A stretch of 64,000 bases of DNA from assembly GCF_011045015.1 (NCBI RefSeq), contig NZ_JAAKZY010000002.1, positions 78,407 to 142,406 on the forward strand. The letters are read 5' to 3'. The DNA is from Streptomyces scabichelini. Lineage in GTDB: Bacteria; Actinomycetota; Actinomycetes; Streptomycetales; Streptomycetaceae. A program made the translations under genes and the position numbers. Shown piece after piece: positions 44,699 to 54,650 of the stretch. Under the pieces are notes generated by a model. It was not told the origin of the DNA and did not search any database. It saw only the letters and a program-made list of their open reading frames with translations. Position 1 is the stretch's first letter; each line of letters begins with the position of its first letter.

Positions 44699-46305
44699 GG
44701 CCTGCGCCAGCTCCGTCCGTCTCGTGCGAGCATCTCGTCGGCTTCCTCGGGACCCCAGCTGCCCGAGGCGTACTGCGCGGGCTTGGTGCCCGAGTCCCAG
44801 TACCCCTCGATCGGGTCGAGGATCTTCCAGGACTCTTCCACTTCCCTGTGGCGCGGGAAGAGGTTGGCGTCTCCGAGCAGGACGTCCAGGATGAGGCGTT
44901 CGTACGCCTCCGGGCTGGACTCCGTGAAGGACTCGCCGTACGCGAAGTCCATCGTGACGTCCCGGATCTCCATCGACGTACCCGGCACCTTCGAACCGAA
45001 GCGCACCGTCATGCCCTCGTCGGGCTGGACGCGGATGACGATCGCGTTCGCGCCGAGCTCCTCGGTGGCGGTCGAGTCGAAGGGGGAGTGGGGCGCACGC
45101 TGGAAGACGACGGCGATCTCGGTGACGCGGCGGCCGAGGCGCTTGCCGGTCCTCAGGTAGAAGGGGACGCCCGCCCAGCGGCGGTTGTCGACCTCCAGCT
45201 TGATCGCCGCGTACGTGTCGGTCGTGGAGGCCGGGTCGATGCCGTCCTCCTGGAGGTAGCCGCGCACCTGCTCGCCGCCCTGCCAGCCCGCGGCGTACTG
45301 CCCGCGCACGGTGTGCAGGGCCAGGTCCTCAGGGAGCTTGACGGCCTTGAGGACCTTCAGCTTCTCGGCCAGCAGGGACTCGGCGTCGAAGGCGGCGGGC
45401 TCCTCCATCGCGGTCAGGGCCATCAGCTGGAGGAGGTGGTTCTGGATGACGTCACGGGCCGAGCCGATGCCGTCGTAGTACCCGGCCCGGCCGCCGATAC
45501 CGATGTCCTCGGCCATCGTGATCTGTACGTGGTCCACGTACGACCGGTTCCAGATCGGCTCGTACATCTGGTTGGCGAAGCGGAGCGCCAGGATGTTCTG
45601 GACGGTCTCCTTGCCGAGGTAGTGGTCGATGCGGAACACCTGCTCCGGGTCGAACACCTCGTGCACGATCGCGTTCAGCTCACGCGCGCTCGCCAGGTCG
45701 TGCCCGAACGGCTTCTCGATGACCGCGCGCCGCCAGGACCCCTCCGGGGCGTCCGCGAGCCCGTGCTTCTTGAGCTGCTGGACGACCTTCGGGAAGAACT
45801 TCGGCGGTACGGAGAGGTAGAAGGCGTAGTTCCCGCTGGTGCCCCGGGAGGCGTCCAACTCGTCGACCGCGGCGCGCAGTTGCTTGAACGCCGCGTCGTC
45901 GTCGAAGGCGCCCGGGACGAACCGCATGCCCTCGGCGAGCTGCTGCCAGACCTCCTCACGGAACGGCGTACGGGCGTGCTCGCGCACCGCGTCGTGCACC
46001 ACCTGCGCGAAGTCCTGGTGCTCCCAGTCGCGCCGGGCGAACCCGAGCAGCGAGAAGCCCGGCGGCAGCAGACCGCGGTTGGCCAGGTCGTAGACGGCCG
46101 GCATCAGCTTCTTGCGGGACAGGTCGCCGGTGACACCGAAGATGACCAGTCCGGACGGTCCCGCGATCCGGGGGAGGCGGCGGTCGCGGGGGTCACGGAG
46201 GGGGTTGTCCCAGTCGGCCGCCGGATCGCCTTCCACCGGCACCGCGGCGGGCGTCTCCTCCGCCACAAGCGCTTCGACCAGCGCCTCGACAGACGTGTCG
46301 CTCAT
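44695..46305 (-). CDS. zwf: Glucose-6-phosphate 1-dehydrogenase
   Basis: 536 residues, full length. Cofactor loop [17 protein letters not shown] near residue 35 and the active-site block [14 protein letters not shown] (catalytic His, Lys) are intact, as is [12 protein letters not shown]. First oxidative step: glucose 6-phosphate to 6-phosphogluconolactone with NADP. Start overlaps the tal stop (ATGA at 46302-46305). The lactonase gene pgl that often follows opcA is not in this operon. Confidence 0.95.
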   Translation of the reverse strand: MSDTSVEALVEALVAEETPAAVPVEGDPAADWDNPLRDPRDRRLPRIAGPSGLVIFGVTGDLSRKKLMPAVYDLANRGLLPPGFSLLGFARRDWEHQDFAQVVHDAVREHARTPFREEVWQQLAEGMRFVPGAFDDDAAFKQLRAAVDELDASRGTSGNYAFYLSVPPKFFPKVVQQLKKHGLADAPEGSWRRAVIEKPFGHDLASARELNAIVHEVFDPEQVFRIDHYLGKETVQNILALRFANQMYEPIWNRSYVDHVQITMAEDIGIGGRAGYYDGIGSARDVIQNHLLQLMALTAMEEPAAFDAESLLAEKLKVLKAVKLPEDLALHTVRGQYAAGWQGGEQVRGYLQEDGIDPASTTDTYAAIKLEVDNRRWAGVPFYLRTGKRLGRRVTEIAVVFQRAPHSPFDSTATEELGANAIVIRVQPDEGMTVRFGSKVPGTSMEIRDVTMDFAYGESFTESSPEAYERLILDVLLGDANLFPRHREVEESWKILDPIEGYWDSGTKPAQYASGSWGPEEADEMLARDGRSWRRP

Positions 46306-47438
46306 TCCCCGTCAACTCCCTTGCTGCTCAGCGAAGTCGCCACCGCGTCCAGCAGTTCGCCCCACGCGGCCTCGAACTTCGCGACACCCTCGTCCTCCAG
46401 CTGCTTCACGACCTCGTCGTACGAGATGCCGAGCCGCTCGACGGCCTCCAGTTCGGCGCGCGCCTGGGCGTAGCCGCCGGTCACCGTGTCGCCACGGATC
46501 TCGCCGTGGTCCGCGGTGGCGTTCAGCGTGGCCTCGGGCATGGTGTTGACCGTGCCGGGCGCGACCAGCTCGTCGACGTAGAGCGTGTCCTTGTACGCCG
46601 GGTCCTTGACGCCCGTCGAGGCCCACAGCGGACGCTGCCGGTGCGCGCCGGACGGGGCGAGCCCGGTCCAGCGGTCGCTCGCGAAGACCTCCTCGTACGC
46701 CTCGTAGGCCAGGCGCGCGTTGGCGATCGCCGCCCTGCCCTTGAGCGCCAGGGCCTCGTCCGTGCCGAGCTTCGTGAGCCGCTTGTCGATCTCGCTGTCG
46801 ACGCGGGAGACGAAGAAGGAGGCGACGGAGTGGATGGTGGAGAGGTCGAGGCCGTTGGCCCGTGCCTTCTCCAGACCGGCCAGGTAGGCGTCCATCACCT
46901 CGCGGTAGCGCTCCAGCGAGAAGATCAGCGTGACATTGACGCTGATGCCGAGGCCGATGACCTCGGTGATCGCGGGGAGGCCCGCCCTGGTCGCCGGGAT
47001 CTTGATCAGCACATTCGGCCGGTCGACCAGCCAGGCGAGCTGCTTGGCCTCGGCGATGGTGGCCTCGGTGTTGTGCGCGAGACGCGGGTCGACCTCGATG
47101 GAGACGCGGCCGTCGCGGCCGCCGGTCGTGTCGTACACGGGCCGCAGGATGTCGGCGGCGGCGCGGACGTCGGCGGTCGTCATCATCCGTACGGCCTCGT
47201 CGACCGTCACACCGCGTACGGCGAGGTCGGCGAGCTGGTCCTCGTAACCCTCACCGGAGCCTATGGCGGCCTGGAAGATCGACGGGTTGGTGGTCACACC
47301 CACGACGTGCCGCTTCTCGATCAGCTCCGCGAGATTGCCGGACTCGATGCGTGTGCGCGACAGATCGTCCAGCCAGATGGAAACGCCTTCGTCGGAAAGG
47401 GACTTGAGGGTGTCGGCAGTATTGGTCACAGTGATCAT
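46302..47438 (-). CDS. tal: Transaldolase
   Basis: 378 residues. The Schiff-base lysine is in [12 protein letters not shown] and the family N-terminus [13 protein letters not shown] is clear; [18 protein letters not shown] follows. It moves a three-carbon unit between sedoheptulose 7-phosphate and glyceraldehyde 3-phosphate. ATG 47438 gives the usual [18 protein letters not shown] start; longer in-frame readings upstream run into tkt and are not real. Confidence 0.95.
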   Translation of the reverse strand: MITVTNTADTLKSLSDEGVSIWLDDLSRTRIESGNLAELIEKRHVVGVTTNPSIFQAAIGSGEGYEDQLADLAVRGVTVDEAVRMMTTADVRAAADILRPVYDTTGGRDGRVSIEVDPRLAHNTEATIAEAKQLAWLVDRPNVLIKIPATRAGLPAITEVIGLGISVNVTLIFSLERYREVMDAYLAGLEKARANGLDLSTIHSVASFFVSRVDSEIDKRLTKLGTDEALALKGRAAIANARLAYEAYEEVFASDRWTGLAPSGAHRQRPLWASTGVKDPAYKDTLYVDELVAPGTVNTMPEATLNATADHGEIRGDTVTGGYAQARAELEAVERLGISYDEVVKQLEDEGVAKFEAAWGELLDAVATSLSSKGVDGE

Positions 47439-47457
47439 CTTCTTTCTGGCGATCGGA

Positions 47458-49551
47458 TCAACCGCGCGCGGCGGTAACACCCGTAGTTGAATTGAGCACA
47501 GCCCGGGCTGCCGCGGCGACGTTCTCGGCAGTGAAGCCGTACTCGGCGAACAGGGTCTTGGCGTCGGCGGAAGCGCCGAAGTGCTCCAGCGAAACGATGC
47601 GTCCGGCGTCCCCGACGTACCGGTGCCAGGTGAGCCCGATGCCTGCCTCGACCGCCACCCGGGCCTTGACGGACGGCGGGAGCACGCTCGCGCGGTACTC
47701 CGCGGACTGCTCCTCGAACCACTCCACGGACGGCATCGACACCACCCGGGTGCCCACGCCCTCCGCCTCCAACTGCTCGCGCGCCGCGACGGCGAGCTGC
47801 ACCTCGGAGCCGGTGGCGATGAGGATGACGTCCGGGGTCTCGGTGGAGGCGTCGCGCAGGACGTAACCGCCCTTCGCCGCCTGCGAGTCGGGCTCGTACA
47901 CCGGTACGCCCTGACGGGTGAGGACAAGGCCGTGCGGGGCCGGGTTCGTGGCGTGCCGCCTGAGGATCTCCGCCCAGACGACGGCGGTCTCGTTGGCGTC
48001 GGCGGGGCGGACGATGTTCAGGCCGGGGATGGCGCGCAGCGAGGCGAGGTGCTCGACCGGCTGGTGGGTGGGGCCGTCCTCGCCGAGACCGATGGAGTCA
48101 TGGGTCCAGACGTACGTCACGGGGAGTTGCATCAGCGCGGCGAGGCGGACGGCGTTGCGCATGTAGTCGGAGAACACGAGGAACGTGCCGCCGTAGATAC
48201 GGGTGTTGCCGTGCAGCGCGATGCCGTTCATCTCCGCGGCCATGGAGTGCTCGCGGATGCCGAAGTGGACCGTACGGCCGTAAGGGTCGGCCTCCGGCAG
48301 CGGGTTGCCCTTCGGCAGGAACGAACTCGTCGTGTCGATGGTCGTGTTGTTGGAGCCCGCGAGGTCGGCGGAGCCGCCCCACAGCTCGGGGATGACCGCG
48401 CCGAGCGCCTGCAGCACCTTGCCGGACGCGGCACGGGTGGCGACGGACGCGCCCGCCTCGAACACCGGCAGTGCGGACTCCCAGCCTTCGGGCAGCTGCC
48501 CGGCCACGACGCGGTCGAAGAGCTTCGCGCGCTCCGGGACGGCCGTCCGCCACTCCGCGAGCCGCTTGTCCCAGGCGGAGTGCGCCTCGGCGCCGCGGTC
48601 GAGGGCCTGACGGGTGTGGTTCAGCACCTCGTCGGAGACCTCGAAGGTCTTCTCGGGGTCGAAGCCCAGAGCACGCTTGGTGGCCGCGATCTCCTCCGCG
48701 CCGAGGGCCGAGCCGTGCGCGGCCTCGGTGTTCTGGGCGTTCGGGGCCGGCCAGGCGATGATCGTGCGCATCGCGATGATCGAGGGGCGCTCGGTGTCGG
48801 CCCGCGCCGCCCGGAGCGCCGCGTACAGCGAGTGCACATCGATGTCGCCGTTCGCGGAGGGCTCGATGCGCTGGACGTGCCAGCCGTACGCCTCGTACCG
48901 CTTCAGGACGTCCTCGGAGAACGCGGTGGCGGTGTCGCCCTCGATGGAGATGTGGTTGTCGTCGTAGACGAAGACGAGGTTGCCGAGCTTCTGGTGGCCT
49001 GCGAGGGACGAGGCCTCGGCGGAGATGCCCTCCTCGAGGTCGCCGTCGGAGACGATCGCCCAGACGGTGTGGTCGAAGGGGGACTCGCTCTCGGGGGCGT
49101 CCGGGTCGAACAGACCGCGCTCGTAGCGGGCGGCCATCGCCATGCCCACGGCGTTGGCGACACCCTGACCGAGAGGTCCTGTGGTGGTCTCGACGCCGGC
49201 CGTGTGCCCGTACTCGGGGTGACCGGGCGTCTTCGAGCCGTGCGTACGGAACGCCTTGAGGTCGTCAAGCTCCAGCTCGTACCCGGCGAGGAAGAGCTGC
49301 GTGTAGAGGGTCAGCGAGGTGTGGCCGGGGGAGAGGACGAAACGGTCGCGTCCCGTCCACTCGGGATCCGCCGGATCGTGTCGCATCACCTTCTGAAAGA
49401 GGGTGTACGCCGCCGGCGCCAGACTCATCGCGGTGCCCGGGTGGCCGTTGCCTACCTTCTGCACGGCGTCGGCCGCCAGCAGACGGGCCGTGTCGACGGC
49501 ACGCCGGTCGAGGTCGGTCCATTCGAAGTCGTCGTTGCTCTGCGCGCTCAT
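47458..49551 (-). CDS. tkt: Transketolase
   Basis: 697 residues, full length. Thiamine diphosphate site [19 protein letters not shown] with [12 protein letters not shown]-terminal [19 protein letters not shown], and the pyrimidine-domain [18 protein letters not shown]. It transfers two-carbon units in the non-oxidative pentose phosphate branch. First gene of the five-gene operon, 19 bases before tal, and divergent from an AraC-type regulator. Confidence 0.96.
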   Translation of the reverse strand: MSAQSNDDFEWTDLDRRAVDTARLLAADAVQKVGNGHPGTAMSLAPAAYTLFQKVMRHDPADPEWTGRDRFVLSPGHTSLTLYTQLFLAGYELELDDLKAFRTHGSKTPGHPEYGHTAGVETTTGPLGQGVANAVGMAMAARYERGLFDPDAPESESPFDHTVWAIVSDGDLEEGISAEASSLAGHQKLGNLVFVYDDNHISIEGDTATAFSEDVLKRYEAYGWHVQRIEPSANGDIDVHSLYAALRAARADTERPSIIAMRTIIAWPAPNAQNTEAAHGSALGAEEIAATKRALGFDPEKTFEVSDEVLNHTRQALDRGAEAHSAWDKRLAEWRTAVPERAKLFDRVVAGQLPEGWESALPVFEAGASVATRAASGKVLQALGAVIPELWGGSADLAGSNNTTIDTTSSFLPKGNPLPEADPYGRTVHFGIREHSMAAEMNGIALHGNTRIYGGTFLVFSDYMRNAVRLAALMQLPVTYVWTHDSIGLGEDGPTHQPVEHLASLRAIPGLNIVRPADANETAVVWAEILRRHATNPAPHGLVLTRQGVPVYEPDSQAAKGGYVLRDASTETPDVILIATGSEVQLAVAAREQLEAEGVGTRVVSMPSVEWFEEQSAEYRASVLPPSVKARVAVEAGIGLTWHRYVGDAGRIVSLEHFGASADAKTLFAEYGFTAENVAAAARAVLNSTTGVTAARG

Positions 49552-49597
49552 CTTCAGAAGTCCTCACTGAGTGCCGAGTGGACTGGTGGAACGCCTT

Positions 49598-49620
49598 CAA
49601 AAGTAAAAGTCTGACTTTTG
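49598..49620. promoter_or_regulatory. AT-rich repeat CAAAAGT/AAAAGT/ACTTTTG in the tkt-araC gap
   Basis: CAAAAGT (49598-49604), AAAAGT (49605-49610) and the inverse ACTTTTG (49614-49620) are packed together in a 146-base gap between divergent genes. Direct plus inverted heptamers suit an AraC-type or dimeric regulator; a promoter element is also possible. Confidence 0.55.
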
Positions 49621-49697
49621 ATGGGGAAGGTGTGCCTGTGTCAGCCTTCGGTGAAAGTGGGACATGCACAGCAGGGCCGAGCGGCTGCGAGAGGGAC

Positions 49698-50585
49698 ATG
49701 GCAGACAGAACCACGCAAGACGGGGACGGGATCAAGACATTTCCCTTCCCCGTCGACCTGAGCCTCTCCGGCGTCGGTATGCAGGTGGGCCCGATGGGGC
49801 CCGGCTACGCCTGTCAGGCGGACGCGCCCCTGGAACGCGTGCACCGCATCGACTTCCACGTCGTGCTGCTGTTCAGCGGCGGCCCGGTGACCCACATGAT
49901 CGACTTCGCCGAGTACGAGGTCACGGAAGGCGACCTGCTGTGGATCCGCCCCGGCCAGGTCCATCGCTTCTCCCGGACGGCCGGGTACCGCGGGACGGCA
50001 CTGACCATGCAGCCCGGCTTCCTGCCCCGCGCGACCGTGGAGGCGACGGGCCTCTACCGCTACGACCTGCCACCGCTCCTGCGTCCGGACACGGCCCAAC
50101 TGGTCGCGCTGCGGCACGCGTTGACCCAGCTGGAACGCGAGTACGTCGACACGACGACGCTCCCGCTCAGCCTGCACACCGCGGTGCTGAGGCACTCCCT
50201 GACGGCGTTTCTGCTGCGCCTGGCCCATCTGGCGGCCAGTTCGGCCCAGTCATCGCACGAGCACACCGACACGACCTTCAGCCGCTTCCGTGAGGCGGTC
50301 GAGAAGGGCTTCGCCACCAACCACAGCGTCAGCGCGTACGCCGACGCCCTCGGCTACTCCCGCCGCACCCTGGTCCGCGCGGTGCGCGCCGCCACGGGCC
50401 AGACGCCCAAGGGCTTCATCGACAAGCGGGTCGTCCTGGAGGCCAAGCGTCTGCTCGCCCACACGGACATGCCCATCGGGCGCGTCGGCGTGGCCGTCGG
50501 CTTCCCCGACGCCGCGAACTTCTCCAAGTTCTTCCACCAGCACACCGACACGACTCCGGCGGCGTTCCGGGCGGAGCTGCGCTGA
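49698..50585 (+). CDS. AraC family transcriptional regulator
   Basis: 295 residues. N-terminal cupin sensor (IDFHVVLLFSGG, MIDFAEYEVTEGDLLWIRPGQVHRF) and C-terminal double helix-turn-helix from about residue 200 (VSAYADALGYSRRTLVRAVRA, PIGRVGVAVGFPDAANFSKFFHQ). Divergent from tkt. ATG 49698 after GAGAGGG is preferred to an in-frame GTG/ATG near 49578, which would cover the repeat-bearing promoter gap. Target could be the downstream short-chain dehydrogenase or itself. Confidence 0.9.
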   Translation: MADRTTQDGDGIKTFPFPVDLSLSGVGMQVGPMGPGYACQADAPLERVHRIDFHVVLLFSGGPVTHMIDFAEYEVTEGDLLWIRPGQVHRFSRTAGYRGTALTMQPGFLPRATVEATGLYRYDLPPLLRPDTAQLVALRHALTQLEREYVDTTTLPLSLHTAVLRHSLTAFLLRLAHLAASSAQSSHEHTDTTFSRFREAVEKGFATNHSVSAYADALGYSRRTLVRAVRAATGQTPKGFIDKRVVLEAKRLLAHTDMPIGRVGVAVGFPDAANFSKFFHQHTDTTPAAFRAELR

Positions 50586-50657
50586 CACACCGGCGTTTAC
50601 GAGCCGAGCCCCGCAAAGCCGAGGGTGCGCGCGGTCCGACTTTCGTATGCTCGGCCG

Positions 50658-51464
50658 ATGACGGGACAAGGGATCGCACAGGGGAGCCACGAGGGCCTGC
50701 TCGCAGGTCAAGTGGTCATGATCACGGGGGCGTCCAGCGGCATCGGCGAGGCCGCTGCACGCTTGTTCGCGGAAGAGGGGGCCGCGGTCGTTCTCATGGC
50801 GCGCCGCGAGGACAGGCTGCGCACGCTCGCCGAGGAGATCGCCGCCGCCGGCGGCCAGGCACTCGCCGTTCCGGGCGACGTCGCTGTCAGCGCCGACGTC
50901 CAGCGCGTCGTCGAGGCGGCGGTGGAGCATTTCGGCGGCCTCGACTCCGCGTTCAACAACGCGGGTTACGCCACCGTCGGGACCTTGCTGCACGAGACGG
51001 ACGACGAGGTGTACGACCGCACGATGGACGTCAACGTCCGAGGCGTGTGGAACTGCATGAAGCACCAGCTGCCGGTGATGCTGGCGTCGGGAAAGGGCGG
51101 GTCCGTCGTCAACACCAGTAGTACGGCCGGCCGGTACGCGACGGGTGCGTCCGTTCCGTACGTGGCGGCCAAGCACGCGATCCTGGGGATCACGCGGGCG
51201 GCGGCGTCCGAGTACGGAGAGCACGGGATCCGTGTCAACGCACTCGTCGTCGGCACGACGCGCAGCGAGATGATCGACGAGGCGGTGCGGCAACTCCCGC
51301 ATCTGGAGGAGGCGTTCATCGCCCCGCAGATCCAGAAGCGCATGGCGTCGCCTCGGGAGATCGCCGAGGCGGCGGCCTGGTTGTGCAGTGGGCGCTCGTC
51401 ATTCGTCACGGGCGTGGCGATGCCGGTCGACGGGGGTATTTCGGCCCAGGCCAAGGCGGGTTGA
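50658..51464 (+). CDS. Short-chain dehydrogenase/reductase
   Basis: 268-residue classical SDR. Cofactor motif TGASSGIGEAAARLF, NNAG at FNNAGYATVG, catalytic Ser and YxxxK in NTSSTAGRYATGASVPYVAAK, and a C-terminal PVDGGISAQ typical of enzymes related to glucose and 3-oxoacyl reductases. Substrate unknown. ATG 50658 lacks a strong ribosome site. It is 72 bases after the AraC-type regulator on the same strand. Confidence 0.9.
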   Translation: MTGQGIAQGSHEGLLAGQVVMITGASSGIGEAAARLFAEEGAAVVLMARREDRLRTLAEEIAAAGGQALAVPGDVAVSADVQRVVEAAVEHFGGLDSAFNNAGYATVGTLLHETDDEVYDRTMDVNVRGVWNCMKHQLPVMLASGKGGSVVNTSSTAGRYATGASVPYVAAKHAILGITRAAASEYGEHGIRVNALVVGTTRSEMIDEAVRQLPHLEEAFIAPQIQKRMASPREIAEAAAWLCSGRSSFVTGVAMPVDGGISAQAKAG

Positions 51465-51585
51465 CGCAGTCGGACTTCGACGAGGCCGCTGACGCCGCGC
51501 CCGTTCGACCACGGTTCGAGGCCTGTTCCATCACGTATCGGACAAGGGGCATGCCCGGGACCGGTGGCTCGGGGAGTCTGCGGGC

Positions 51586-52629
51586 ATGGCGAGACGCGGG
51601 GGATGTCTGATCAACGGTTGCCTGACCGTGCTGGTGCTCGCCCTGGTGGTGGTCATCGGCGTGATGGCGTGGATCGGGACGCGCGGCTGGCGTTACGAAA
51701 ACCAGGCGCGGGACGACCTGAAGGCGAGCGTGGACCGGACGCGGGCCGCCCTGGCGCGGGCGGCCGCCGACGGCATCCTGCTCGGTACCGAGATCGACCG
51801 GGCGGTGGTGGGCTTCACCAAGTCGCGCCCCGAGGTCCGGCGTCAGGCCAGGACCGTCACGGTCACCATGCGGTTGTCGGCTTCCGTGGGTGCCTGGTTC
51901 GTCGGCGCCGGGGACGCCGCCGGGTGCTACCGGTTCGAGACCGTACCCTCCGCCGGTTCGCCTTCCGTCTCCGTACGCGAAGTGCCCGAGCGGACCTGCC
52001 TCGACCGTTCGCCCTGGCCGGACCGGAAGCCGGCGGAGGTCGCCGACGACGTGGTCGTGGAACTGCGGGCCGCGGTGGCCCGTGACGGGGTCGAGGGCGC
52101 GGGCACCGCGCACGTGTGGCAGACCTCGGGCATCAGGATCGAGGACAGGGAGACCGTGAGCGGTCAGCTGACCACGCTTGCTTGGCTGCATGGCGGCACC
52201 GGATTTGGAAGCAAGGTCTGCTACGAGTTCCGGGTGACCCAGTCCTCCGTCACCGCCGAACTGCTGAAGCCGGACGGCTGTTACCGCATCGAGCGCGAGC
52301 GCTACGCCCAGGCAGAAAAGGCCCGTCGGGCCGAACTCGAAGCGGGTGCCGAGAACGTCGAGCGACGGATGGAGGATGCGTTGGACGACGGACGGTTGAC
52401 CGATGCCGAGATGCAGGTAGCCCTGGCCCTCCCGACACCCGACGGGATGGGCGGCGAGACGACCGGCGCCCCGGTCGACCGGCTGGAGAGTGTGGAGCGT
52501 TCGCCCACCGAGGTGACTGTGGTCGCCCGGGTGCAGACCGTCGGAGCCATGTGGTGCTACGAGTTCCGCGCGCATCTCCCGACGGAGGCCGTCACGCGCC
52601 ACTACCTGGAGAACGGCTGCTCGTTGTAG
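51586..52629 (+). CDS. Single-pass membrane protein of unknown function
   Basis: 347 residues. One hydrophobic segment at residues 9-30 (LINGCLTVLVLALVVVIGVM) anchors it with the rest outside. Two similar extracytoplasmic blocks occur: VCYEFRVTQSSVTAELLKPDGC and WCYEFRAHLPTEAVTRHYLENGC (each with paired Cys), separated by a charged helix (RAELEAGAENVERRMEDAL). A third, weaker block is AGCYRFETVPSAG. The cysteine pairs suggest disulfides. No family recognised. Confidence 0.8.
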   Translation: MARRGGCLINGCLTVLVLALVVVIGVMAWIGTRGWRYENQARDDLKASVDRTRAALARAAADGILLGTEIDRAVVGFTKSRPEVRRQARTVTVTMRLSASVGAWFVGAGDAAGCYRFETVPSAGSPSVSVREVPERTCLDRSPWPDRKPAEVADDVVVELRAAVARDGVEGAGTAHVWQTSGIRIEDRETVSGQLTTLAWLHGGTGFGSKVCYEFRVTQSSVTAELLKPDGCYRIERERYAQAEKARRAELEAGAENVERRMEDALDDGRLTDAEMQVALALPTPDGMGGETTGAPVDRLESVERSPTEVTVVARVQTVGAMWCYEFRAHLPTEAVTRHYLENGCSL

Positions 52630-52680
52630 CCACGACTCCCACCACGACTCCGACCACGAGGCCGGCGAGGAGCAAGTCCT

Positions 52681-53241
52681 CTAGCCGAAGATCTGCCGGC
52701 CCCTCCGCCGTCGCCGCACCGCCAGCGACGACTCCAGCGAGTACGTCGGAGCCCCTGACAGCAGCAGGGGCAGCCAGGCCATCAGATAGGCGAGGTCATT
52801 GCTGTAGTAGTAGTGCTCGGTCTCCCAGCTGACCGTCAGCCAGAAGGTGAGCGAGATCAACGCTCCGCCGAATGCGGCCAGCCGGGACCACAGGCCAAGC
52901 AACGTCCCCGCCCCCACGGCGATCTCGCCCGCCGCGATGGCATAGCCGAAGCCCTCCGGGCTCTGCAGCGCGAGGTCGATCAGCCAGGGCACGGCCGCCG
53001 TCTGCTGCACGCTCTCCAGCAGCGAGGCGAGCGAGCCGTCACCGCTGCCGGCGAGGAAGGCGGAGTCGGTGAGCTTGTCCAAACCGGCGTAGATGAAGGT
53101 GATGCCGAGGAAGAGCCGTAGCGGCAGCAGCGCATGACGCCCGGCCGAGGTCCTGATCCCGCCACCGCCCGGGGCGTCACCGAAGCCGTCGATGGCCTTG
53201 GGTCCGCCGCCCTCGCCGCCCATCCGCTCCGCCAGGGACAT
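52681..53241 (-). CDS. DoxX family membrane protein
   Basis: 186 residues with four membrane helices. The DoxX pattern is LLPLRLFLGITFIYAGLDKLTD followed by GEIAVGAGTLLGLWSRLAAFGGALISL and LMAWLPLLLSG. Members occur in thiosulfate:quinone oxidoreductases and redox-stress systems; here there is no partner to specify a role. Glycine-rich N-terminal 30 residues. ATG 53241. Confidence 0.88.
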   Translation of the reverse strand: MSLAERMGGEGGGPKAIDGFGDAPGGGGIRTSAGRHALLPLRLFLGITFIYAGLDKLTDSAFLAGSGDGSLASLLESVQQTAAVPWLIDLALQSPEGFGYAIAAGEIAVGAGTLLGLWSRLAAFGGALISLTFWLTVSWETEHYYYSNDLAYLMAWLPLLLSGAPTYSLESSLAVRRRRRGRQIFG

Positions 53242-53351
53242 CCGTCCACCTGCCTCTCCGCAAGTGCGTTCGGGTTATGTGCGGAGGAGCTCCTTCCCCT
53301 TGACCCGTGGCACAAGGCGAGCGTGGCGCGAAGTATTCGGGGAAATTACGT

Positions 53352-53391
53352 GGGGTCTGGCCCCGGCCCTGCCGGGCCGGGGCCAGACCCC
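53352..53391. terminator. Perfect 18-bp stem-loop downstream of the GH16 gene
   Basis: Positions 53352-53369 are exactly complementary to 53374-53391 with a TGCC loop. It lies 20 bases beyond the end of the glucanase gene. The flanks continue with weaker complementarity (GAAG on one side and CTTC on the other). Confidence 0.85.
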
Positions 53392-53411
53392 GCAACATTT
53401 TCCGTGATCTT

Positions 53412-54362
53412 CTAACCGGCGGCCTGGAGAACCTGGACGTAGTCGACCACGAGCGGGTGGCCGGGCTCTGTGCCACCGTCGGGGCCGCCGCCGTGCGCGT
53501 TCGGGAAGGCGCCGCCCATCGCGACGTTCAGGATGATGAAGAAGCCGTGGTTGGTGGCGTTGGCCCAGGTCGTCGCGTCGACCTGGTTCTCGCGCACCGT
53601 GTGGTAGTTGGTGCCGTCGACGTAGAAGCGGATCTCCTCCGTGTCGGTCGACCTGTCCCACTCGACGGCGTACGTGTGGAAGCCGGCCGTGCATGCCGTG
53701 CCGGGGCACGCGGTGGAGCCGCCGATGCCGGTGTTCTCGTTGCAGGGGCCGCCCGGGGCGGTGCCGCAGTGCATCGTGGCGTACACCGTGTTCTGACCCT
53801 GGGTGTTCTCCATGATGTCCAGCTCGCCGACGCTCGGCCAGTTCTGGTAGTTGCCGCGGTAGGGCCCGCCCAGCATCCAGAACGCGGGCCAGTAGCCCTT
53901 CGCGGCGGCGCCCGTGACGTTCGGCGCCTGGATCCGGCCCTCGACGCGCAGTTTGCCTCCGGCGGGCGGCTCGAAGTCGGTGCGGTTGGTCTCGATACGG
54001 CCCGAGGTCCAGTTGCCGGAGGCGTCGCGGCGCGGCGTGATCCGGAGGTTTCCGTTCCCGTCGAGGGAGACGTTGTCCGTGCTGTCGGTCATCGTCTCGA
54101 TCTCGCCGGTGCCCCAGTTGGCGGGGCCGCCCGGGTAGCCGGTGCCCGTCGCATACTGCCAGTTCTCGGTGTTGACGCCGGAGCCCGCGGCGCCGTTGAA
54201 GTCGTCGGTGAACACTTCCGTCCAGCCCGCCGGGGGCGGGGGCGGCGACGCGTTCGCGGGCAGGGTGACCGCCGCGGCGGCGCCCGCGGCCAGGCCCAGC
54301 GTGCTCAGTACGGCGATGACCACATGCCGGAGAGGTTTGCGCTTGCTGTGAGTTCCACTCAT
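53412..54362 (-). CDS. Secreted glycoside hydrolase family 16 (endo-beta-1,3-glucanase type)
   Basis: 316 residues. Signal peptide MSGTHSKRKPLRHVVIAVL then AAGAAAAVTLPANASP, so it is exported. The GH16 catalytic box is GELDIMEN (Glu-x-Asp-x-x-Glu) near residue 178, with YWPAFWMLGG before it and TYAVEWD after. Hydrolyses laminarin-like beta-1,3 glucans with retention. No carbohydrate-binding module is attached. ATG 54362 follows AGAGG. A LacI-type 18-bp palindrome lies just upstream. Confidence 0.92.
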   Translation of the reverse strand: MSGTHSKRKPLRHVVIAVLSTLGLAAGAAAAVTLPANASPPPPPAGWTEVFTDDFNGAAGSGVNTENWQYATGTGYPGGPANWGTGEIETMTDSTDNVSLDGNGNLRITPRRDASGNWTSGRIETNRTDFEPPAGGKLRVEGRIQAPNVTGAAAKGYWPAFWMLGGPYRGNYQNWPSVGELDIMENTQGQNTVYATMHCGTAPGGPCNENTGIGGSTACPGTACTAGFHTYAVEWDRSTDTEEIRFYVDGTNYHTVRENQVDATTWANATNHGFFIILNVAMGGAFPNAHGGGPDGGTEPGHPLVVDYVQVLQAAG

Positions 54363-54407
54363 GGGTGCCTCTTCGCGGAGGGGTGGGGGGTATGCAGGTG
54401 GGGGTCC

Positions 54408-54425
54408 ATTGAGAGCGCTCTCAAT
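54408..54425. promoter_or_regulatory. 18-bp perfect palindrome, LacI-family (CebR/BglR-like) operator candidate
   Basis: ATTGAGAGCGCTCTCAAT is fully self-complementary. Its core resembles the CebR-box style GAGCGCTC found ahead of Streptomyces beta-glucan and cello-oligosaccharide genes. It lies about 46 bases upstream of the GH16 start, so the glucanase is probably repressed until glucan sugars appear. Confidence 0.85.
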
Positions 54426-54560
54426 GAAGCTGCGCCGGACAATGTGCTCCCTGTCACTCCAGTCGTCAAGAGGTAAAGCCGAGAAAGTGCTTGCGCGGGT
54501 GGAGAGTTCACGCCGTGAACGAAGAGGGACCGGTGAGAGGGATATCGGCCGCGCGTACCA

Positions 54561-54650
54561 GAAGACGCGAGAAGGCAGGCGAAGGCCCGAGAAGACGCGA
54601 GAAGGCACGAGAAGGCCCGAGAAGACCTGAGAAGGCACGCGAAGGCATAA
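54561..54650. repeat. 10-bp tandem repeat, 9 units
   Basis: Nine uninterrupted decamers of the form GAAGGCACGA (variants GAAGACGCGA, GAAGGCCCGA, GAAGACCTGA, GAAGGCATAA). Non-coding, in the gap between divergent glucanase and sulfatase genes. Confidence 0.92.

Noticed and set aside
47581..49614. Open frame of 677 codons on the plus strand opposite tkt
   Set aside because: Antisense shadow of transketolase, with Val/Gly/Arg-rich sequence and no start signal.
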